64,000 nt of DNA, from positions 2,232,001 through 2,296,000 of the forward strand of contig NZ_CP073754.1 of the NCBI RefSeq assembly GCF_018734325.1, in the 5' to 3' direction. Made by a program: the position numbers and the translations under genes. This document shows positions 58,476 to 64,000 of this stretch, piece by piece. The notes under the pieces were generated by a model. The model saw nothing but the letters and a program-made list of their open reading frames with translations. It ran no database searches and was not told where the DNA came from. Positions within the stretch are counted from its first letter, which is position 1, and every line of letters starts with the position of its first letter. The DNA is from Methylomonas paludis (GTDB taxonomy: Bacteria > Pseudomonadota > Gammaproteobacteria > Methylococcales > Methylomonadaceae).

Positions 58476-61400
58476 TTAAACCAGCACTCGTTCGATACCA
58501 CCATTAGTGACTTGTTTGACATAGCTTTTCATCCAGTTTTCACCGAGTATGTGTCTGGCCATTTCCACGACAATGTAATCCACTTCCAGTTGTTCCACTT
58601 CATCGCCATAGCGTTGCAAGCCTTGCACACAGGATGGGCAAGAGGTGAGCATTTTCACCGGCCCATCGTAACCACCGGCCTTGAGTTTGGCGGTATTTTC
58701 CTGAAGTTCTGATGACTTGCGGTAGCGTATCTGGGTGGATATATCCGGACGGGCCACCGCCAGGGTACCGGATTCCCCGCAGCAGCGATCAGATTTTATA
58801 ACGGTACTGCCGACCAGTTCGCTGACGGTTTTAATGGCATCCTGCTGTTTTAACGGGCTGTGACAAGGATCATGGTATACATAAGGTACTCCGTTCAAAC
58901 CGGACAGTTTAATGCCTTTTTCCAGCAGATATTCATGGATGTCTATCAAGCGACAGCCGGGGAAAATTTTGTCAAACTCGTAATCGGCCAATTGGTCGAG
59001 ACAGGTACCGCAACTAACCACTACGGTTTTGATATCCAAATAATTCAAGGTATTGGCCACCCGGTGAAACAGCACACGGTTGTCTGTGGTAATTTTCTGG
59101 GCGCTGTCGAATTGGCCGGCGGCGCGCTGTGGATATCCGCAGCACAAATAACCGGGCGGCAGCACGGTTTGCACACCAATGTCATACAGCATGGCCTGGG
59201 TGGCCAGACCTACCTGAGAAAACAAGCGCTCTGAACCACAACCGGGGAAATAAAATACCGCTTCCGAATCAGTGCGGGTTTTATGACGATCGCGGATAAT
59301 CGGTACGATATGATCATCTTCTATATCCAGCAAGGCTCTAGCGGTTTTGCTGGGCAATTTGCCTGGCATTTTGCGGTTGGTAAAATGGATCACTTGCTCG
59401 CGCAACGGGCCTTTACCAGTAGTGGATGGCGGTTGTTTGAGCTGCGCCCTCCCCCAGGGTTTTAATAACACATTGGCCAGTCTTTGCGCTTTGTATGCCC
59501 ATTCGATCATGGTCATGCGCATAAACTTGACGGTATTGGGGTGGCTGGTGGTTAAAAAGGCAATCGCCGCCGTTTTTACCGGGTTAAAGCTTTGTTTGCC
59601 CATTTTGCGCAACAGATTGCGCATATTCATGGACACATCGCCAAAATCAATATCGACCGGACAAGGATTGAAGCATTTGTGGCAGACTGTGCAATGGTCG
59701 GCCACATCTTCAAATTCGTTCCAGTGGGTGATGGAAATGCCACGCCGGGTTTGCTCTTCGTATAAAAATGCTTCGATCAACAGCGAAGTCGCCAGAATTT
59801 TATTCCGTGGTGAGTACAGCAAATTAGCTTTGGGCACATGGGTTGAACAGACCGGTTTACATTTACCGCAGCGTAAGCAGTCTTTAACGGATTCCGAGAT
59901 GGCACCGATATCGCTTTGTTGCAAAATCAGTGATTCAAAGCCCATCAAGCTAAACGAGGTGGTGTAAGCCGCACGCAGGTCACCGCCCGGCATCAGTTTG
60001 CCGCTATTAAAACGGCCTTCCGGATCGACACGCTGTTTGTAGTCGTGGAAACCGGCTAGTTCCTGTGCGGTTAAAAACTCGTATTTGGTAATGCCTATAC
60101 CGTGTTCGCCGGAAATCACCCCATCTAGTGACCGCGCCAACGCCATAATACGGGCTACTGCCGCATTGGCTTCGCCGAGCATGGCGTAATCGTCGGAATT
60201 TACCGGCAGATTGGTGTGGACGTTGCCGTCACCGGCATGCATGTGCAAGGCCACAAACACTCTGCCGCGCAGGATTTGTTTATGCACAGCATCGATACGC
60301 TCCAGAATTTGCCGGAAGTTGTCGCCTTCGAAAATCAGCTGCAATTTGGGCAGCAATTCCTGTTTCCAGGAAATGCGCAAGGAATAATCCTGAATGCGAT
60401 GAAACAATGTGGGCTCAATGGTACGGTTGCTCAGCTCGCCCAGCACTATACCGCGTTCATGCAGCGCCAATTCGGCAGCAGCCAGTGGTAAATCCAGATT
60501 ATCATAAAGCCATTGCCAGTATTCACGCACCTGGATAACGGCTTCTAGCGCCATATTACGCCGGTCGCCGATTAATTCAGCATGATTGACACTTTCTTCA
60601 TAGCTGCGTAACGGCAAATCGCCTTGCAAAAATATAATTAACGCATCACACAGGCGCAGTTTGTTGCGGATGGACAGTTCGACATTGATACGTTCGATGC
60701 CGTCACAATAATCTCCCATACGCGGTAGCGGGATGACCACATCTTCATTGATTTTAAAGGCGTTGGTGTGTTTCGCTATCGCGGCAGTACGGGCTCGGTC
60801 CAGCCAGAATTTTTTGCGGGTGTCCGGGCTGACGGCAATAAAGCCTTCGGCACTACGAGCGTTACACAGCCGAACCACTTCCGAAGCTGCCAGCGCTACC
60901 TGGGTTTCATCGTCACCAACGATATCGCCGATCAACACCATTTTCGGGCGGCCGTGGCGTTTGGCTTTGGTGGCATAACCCACGGCTTTGACATAGCGCT
61001 CATCCAGATGCTCCAGACCGGCCAGCATCACCCGATCCGGACCCTGTTTGGGTAGGGCTGCCAGATAATCACGAATTTCAACGATGGCGGGTACGGCTTC
61101 GCGCACCTGACCAAAAAACTCCAGGCACACGGTGCGGGTATGCGGCGGCATTTTATGCAGTATCCAGTGCGCAGAGGTAATGATGCCGTCACAGCCTTCT
61201 TTCTGGATACCGGGCAAGCCGCCCAGGAATTTGTCGGTGACGTCCTTGCCCAACTCGCCTTTGCGGAAAAAGCTGCCGGGGATAATCAAAGGCTGTTCGG
61301 ACAGTAATTGTTTGCCATCGGCAGCAAAACGGCGCAGCAAAAATTCGGCCTGCTCCTGATCGTGAATTTTGCCGAGATTGTGCTTGATACGCTGTACTTC

Positions 61401-62393
61401 CAACCAGTTGCCGTCCGGTGTCACCATGCGCCAGGACAATAAATTGTCCAGGGCAGTACCCCACAATACGGCTTTTTTACCGCCGGCGTTCATGGCAATA
61501 TTACCGCCTATGCAGGAAGCGTCAGCCGAGGTGGGGTCGCAGGCAAACACCAATCCGGCATTTTCGGCCACATCCATCACTCGGCGGGTCACCACGCCGG
61601 CACCGGTAAAAATGGTGGCGTAGGGTTCGGCAACCCCAGGCAAGAGTGTCTCAGTTTGTACCGGACTGATTTCCAGTAATTTTTCCGTGTTGATCACTGC
61701 CGCATAAGGCGTCAGTGGTACTGCGCCGCCGGTATATCCGGTACCGCCGCCGCGCGGGATAATGGTTAAGCCCAGCTTGATGCAATCTCTTACCAACAAA
61801 CCGACTTCGGCTTCGGTATTGGGATATAGCACTACAAATGGATATTCAACCCGCCAGTCAGTGGCATCGGTCACATGAGATACCCTGGCAAAGCCATCAA
61901 AGCGAATATTATCTTTACGGGTATGTTTTGATAATAAGGCTAAAGATTTACGACGTACTTCTTCGGTGGTTTCAAAAAAATTGGCAAAATCCTGGATGGC
62001 CTGGTGGGCGGCGGCTATCAGTTGTGCCACGCGCGGCGCCCGTTCCGATTGCTGGCTTTCCAGTTCAGCCTGGCGTTTTTCCATTTGTTTGAGTCGATGT
62101 TTCAAAGCATCCAGCAAGGCTTTGCGGCGTTTGCGGTTATCTAGCAGATCATCTTCCAGATAGGGGTTGCGGCGCACGGCCCAGATATCGCCCAATACTT
62201 CGTAAAGCATCCGTGCTGAACGGCCAGTGACCCGCTCGGCACGCAAGGATTCTATGATTTGCCAGTTTTCTTCACCCAATAGCCGAATCACAATTTCCCG
62301 GTCTGAGAAAGAGGTGTAGTTGTAAGGAATTTCGCGCAACCGCAGCGGGGCGGTTTCGGCAACTTGAGGCAAAGAGCTTAAATCCACGGGCAT
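58476..62393 (-). CDS. DUF3683 FAD-linked oxidoreductase with Fe-S and CCG domains
   Basis: 1305 residues. An N-terminal DUF3683 part ([20 protein letters not shown]) leads to the FAD-binding core ([52 protein letters not shown]). The GlcD-like C-terminus has [13 protein letters not shown]. Then come two 4Fe-4S motifs ([11 protein letters not shown] and [11 protein letters not shown]) and two CCG-type domains ([12 protein letters not shown] ... [18 protein letters not shown] ... CCGESG). It resembles D-lactate/glycolate dehydrogenase fusions that feed electrons to quinone. Substrate is not known. Confidence 0.93.
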   Translation of the reverse strand: MPVDLSSLPQVAETAPLRLREIPYNYTSFSDREIVIRLLGEENWQIIESLRAERVTGRSARMLYEVLGDIWAVRRNPYLEDDLLDNRKRRKALLDALKHRLKQMEKRQAELESQQSERAPRVAQLIAAAHQAIQDFANFFETTEEVRRKSLALLSKHTRKDNIRFDGFARVSHVTDATDWRVEYPFVVLYPNTEAEVGLLVRDCIKLGLTIIPRGGGTGYTGGAVPLTPYAAVINTEKLLEISPVQTETLLPGVAEPYATIFTGAGVVTRRVMDVAENAGLVFACDPTSADASCIGGNIAMNAGGKKAVLWGTALDNLLSWRMVTPDGNWLEVQRIKHNLGKIHDQEQAEFLLRRFAADGKQLLSEQPLIIPGSFFRKGELGKDVTDKFLGGLPGIQKEGCDGIITSAHWILHKMPPHTRTVCLEFFGQVREAVPAIVEIRDYLAALPKQGPDRVMLAGLEHLDERYVKAVGYATKAKRHGRPKMVLIGDIVGDDETQVALAASEVVRLCNARSAEGFIAVSPDTRKKFWLDRARTAAIAKHTNAFKINEDVVIPLPRMGDYCDGIERINVELSIRNKLRLCDALIIFLQGDLPLRSYEESVNHAELIGDRRNMALEAVIQVREYWQWLYDNLDLPLAAAELALHERGIVLGELSNRTIEPTLFHRIQDYSLRISWKQELLPKLQLIFEGDNFRQILERIDAVHKQILRGRVFVALHMHAGDGNVHTNLPVNSDDYAMLGEANAAVARIMALARSLDGVISGEHGIGITKYEFLTAQELAGFHDYKQRVDPEGRFNSGKLMPGGDLRAAYTTSFSLMGFESLILQQSDIGAISESVKDCLRCGKCKPVCSTHVPKANLLYSPRNKILATSLLIEAFLYEEQTRRGISITHWNEFEDVADHCTVCHKCFNPCPVDIDFGDVSMNMRNLLRKMGKQSFNPVKTAAIAFLTTSHPNTVKFMRMTMIEWAYKAQRLANVLLKPWGRAQLKQPPSTTGKGPLREQVIHFTNRKMPGKLPSKTARALLDIEDDHIVPIIRDRHKTRTDSEAVFYFPGCGSERLFSQVGLATQAMLYDIGVQTVLPPGYLCCGYPQRAAGQFDSAQKITTDNRVLFHRVANTLNYLDIKTVVVSCGTCLDQLADYEFDKIFPGCRLIDIHEYLLEKGIKLSGLNGVPYVYHDPCHSPLKQQDAIKTVSELVGSTVIKSDRCCGESGTLAVARPDISTQIRYRKSSELQENTAKLKAGGYDGPVKMLTSCPSCVQGLQRYGDEVEQLEVDYIVVEMARHILGENWMKSYVKQVTNGGIERVLV

Positions 62394-62858
62394 TCGAGGT
62401 TAGACGTTGGTTAAAATGGGTGGATTGTACCATTCCGGCTAGCGTGAAAATACCTTAAAAGCTTTTGGTATTTATGGCAGGATTTCCTTAGAAGTGACTG
62501 GGTTAGTTAATTCCTGGTCAACTAAAAATGGTTCTCGATCAATTTAATCTAAAAAATAGATAAGTGACGATTATTTATTAAGGCTATAGCGGGTAGTCTC
62601 GAATTTTTATCAACTCTAGAGAATTATCCCGGCTTTCTGCGTTTTCTTTAACGACATAACAGTTTTGATTATTTTGCATCATAACAGTCAGTCATTTTGT
62701 AAAACTGTATTCTGGATTTTATCCTCTGACTGATTCTGTTTTAAAAATACACTGGTGAGTAAAGTATGCACCGTCAGCCACATTAAGTATTGACGCTCAT
62801 TCCTCTCACTGCATCGCACTGCGATGCAGTTTTTTTACTTATTCATCTGGAGATTTTC
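62394..62858 (+). promoter_or_regulatory. Long leader region of Nit1C cluster
   Basis: 465 AT-rich bases between divergent genes. The last 110 bases contain successive small hairpins: GGTG/CACC (about 62753-62772), GTCA/TGAC (about 62773-62794) and then a strong terminator ending 22 bases before the start codon. Such an arrangement suggests transcription attenuation. No -24/-12 sigma-54 spacing was found in a manual search, and no known riboswitch class was recognised. Confidence 0.5.
62808..62836 (+). terminator. Strong intrinsic terminator in leader
   Basis: A perfect 10-bp stem ACTGCATCGC / GCGATGCAGT with a 3-base loop is followed by a run of seven T. It lies inside the leader of the following gene, not after a + strand gene, so it must be conditional or it ends an upstream small transcript. 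Confidence 0.85.
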
Positions 62859-63341
62859 ATGCCCGTAGTTCAAGCGCCAGCTCACCAAAAAGGCGATTTT
62901 TTTGTCGATTATGAAGAAAAAGTCTTCGAAGACGTTAAGGCCCAAGCCGGCCAAAAAGCTTTGGTTAAATTTCATACCGTGGCATTCGAAGGTTCGATTG
63001 GCTTTGTTAATCTGTTACAGGCCCTGCGTTTGCAACGCAAAGGCTTTGAAACCTCTATTCTGCTATATGGGCCGGGGGTGACGCTGGGTATTCAACGCGG
63101 CTTTCCGCGCCTGGGCGACGAATCGTTTCCCGGACATCAAAATTATGCCAACCAGATTGGCAAATTCATTGAAGAAGGCGGCAAGGTCTACGCCTGCCGG
63201 TTTGCTTTACAAGCCTTGTATGGGCACGGTGAACCCAGTTTGTTGCCGGGCATTCGCCCAATCAGCCCACTTGATGTGTTAGATATTGTACTGCTGCATC
63301 AACGCGACAACGCTTTCATTCTGGATACCTGGACTTTGTAA
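62859..63341 (+). CDS. MSMEG_0572-family nitrogen-response protein (Nit1C)
   Basis: 160 residues from [20 protein letters not shown], with TGGAGA six bases upstream; an in-frame start at 62790 lies within the terminator region and is unlikely. [40 protein letters not shown] and [20 protein letters not shown] are characteristic. The family is a fixed member of Nit1C clusters with nitrilase, radical-SAM and AIR-synthase-like partners, linked in pseudomonads to cyanide assimilation. Its own biochemical role is unknown. Confidence 0.9.
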   Translation: MPVVQAPAHQKGDFFVDYEEKVFEDVKAQAGQKALVKFHTVAFEGSIGFVNLLQALRLQRKGFETSILLYGPGVTLGIQRGFPRLGDESFPGHQNYANQIGKFIEEGGKVYACRFALQALYGHGEPSLLPGIRPISPLDVLDIVLLHQRDNAFILDTWTL

Positions 63342-63363
63342 GCCACAACCATCGTCAGCCTGT

Positions 63364-63389
63364 GCCCGGCTTGATGTTCGGGCCTTTTT
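63364..63389 (+). terminator. Weak hairpin between Nit1C genes
   Basis: GCCCG / CGGGC (5 bp) with a 10-base loop followed by CTTTTT lies in the 71-bp gap before the nitrilase. It may partly terminate or stabilise the first message. Confidence 0.4.
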
Positions 63390-63412
63390 CGACCTGCAAC
63401 GGGAGACCAATT

Positions 63413-64000
63413 GTGACTACCTCTAATATCGTTACAGCGGCAGCAGTACAGATTAGCCCAGTATTTGATTCTGCAACCGCCACCGGCGACAAGGTATGCC
63501 AGGCCATTAGCGATGCCGCGGCCCGTGGCGCACAAATTGTGGTGTTTCCGGAAACCTTTGTGCCCTACTACCCTTATTTTTCCTTCGTGCTGCCGCCGGT
63601 AGCCGCTGGACGTGAGCATTTAAAACTATACGATTATGCACCGACAGTACCTGGGCCGATCACCGATGCTGTGGCAGCGCAGGCCAAAGCTCATGGCGTG
63701 GTAGTGGTTTTGGGGGTTAACGAGCGGGATCACGGCAGTCTATATAACACCCAGCTGATTTTCGACGAAACCGGCCGACTGGCACTGAAGCGCCGCAAAA
63801 TTACCCCCACCTATCACGAACGCATGATCTGGGGCCAGGGAGACGCTGCCGGTTTAAAGGTGGTGGAAACCGGCATTGGCCGTATTGGCGCACTGGCATG
63901 CTGGGAACATTATAACCCGTTGGCCCGCTACGCTCTTATGGCCCAGCATGAACAAATTCATTGCAGTCAGTTTCCGGGATCATTGGTCGGCCCTATTTTT
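63413..64000 (+). CDS. Nit1C nitrilase (partial, runs off right edge)
   Basis: 196 residues seen from GTG at 63413 (GGGAG upstream). The nitrilase triad is readable: E47 in [15 protein letters not shown]129 in [18 protein letters not shown] and C163 in [11 protein letters not shown]. This fits the Nit1-type nitrilases that form cluster Nit1C; the NitC member is essential for cyanide use in Pseudomonas pseudoalcaligenes. Substrate here is inferred to be a small nitrile or cyano-compound. Confidence 0.93.
   Translation, partial: MTTSNIVTAAAVQISPVFDSATATGDKVCQAISDAAARGAQIVVFPETFVPYYPYFSFVLPPVAAGREHLKLYDYAPTVPGPITDAVAAQAKAHGVVVVLGVNERDHGSLYNTQLIFDETGRLALKRRKITPTYHERMIWGQGDAAGLKVVETGIGRIGALACWEHYNPLARYALMAQHEQIHCSQFPGSLVGPIF

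Noticed and set aside
62394-62800. Sigma-54 promoter for the Nit1C cluster
   Set aside because: No GG-N10-GC pair with a fitting context was found in a manual scan.
1-64000. CRISPR arrays
   Set aside because: No regularly spaced direct repeats with unique spacers were seen; the only tandem repeats are the hsdS TAEL units.

Overview
The window looks like a gammaproteobacterial chromosome segment, most likely from a methanotroph of the Methylococcales (inference). The pointers are the gammaproteobacterial order leuS-lptE-holA with a DUF1451 gene divergent from leuS, exosortase-type (PEP-CTERM-like) C-termini ending in VPLP/VPVPGAVWLFSGG plus a basic tail, a Cys-rich copper-storage (Csp) gene, and the start of a Nit1C nitrilase cluster. 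No 16S or methane-oxidation gene is present, so the taxon is not proven.

Layout. 1-340: the start of a tyrosine-type integrase gene and a 3' fragment of tRNA-Thr, i.e. the end of an integrated element. 0.5-5.3 kb: accessory genes (PIN toxin-antitoxin pair, DUF429-like protein, decayed higA, EexN-like exported protein, a stand-alone M41-like zinc peptidase, a secreted protein). 5.4-20.3 kb: exported and surface proteins, dominated by a 3396-residue two-partner-secretion exoprotein. 20.5-31 kb: housekeeping genes (eutBC, parA, leuS-lptE-holA, moaA, yajD, tag, a HugZ-like gene, tRNA-Arg).

31.1-39.7 kb is the most striking region: a type IC restriction-modification operon of the EcoR124I/EcoprrI kind in the order hsdM-fic-hsdS-prrC-yhcG-hsdR. 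PrrC keeps its anticodon-nuclease triad (R300/E304/H336). Fic is a self-inhibited class III enzyme like Neisseria NmFic. HsdS carries the TAEL-type 12-bp spacer repeats. The reading frames are tightly coupled, so restriction, tRNA cleavage, possible AMPylation and a PD-(D/E)xK nuclease appear to be one transcriptional unit.

39.7-55.8 kb is a stress and metal-handling region. Two IS66-family insertions, each with an exact 8-bp target duplication, have split two metal-storage genes: a Csp-type copper-storage gene (duplication GGTAAACA) and a ferritin-like gene (duplication ACTAACTC). The second insertion is a 3.4-kb head-to-head structure with 920-bp inverted arms and the same IS end on both outer borders. 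Around them lie DUF883, HdeD, YfdX, glucan phosphorylase, a membrane protein and a CPA2 antiporter, a set that recalls the transmissible locus of stress tolerance. 55.9-64 kb holds a c-type cytochrome, lnt, a large FAD/Fe-S oxidoreductase and, behind a leader containing a strong intrinsic terminator, the first two genes of a Nit1C cluster, the nitrilase running off the end.
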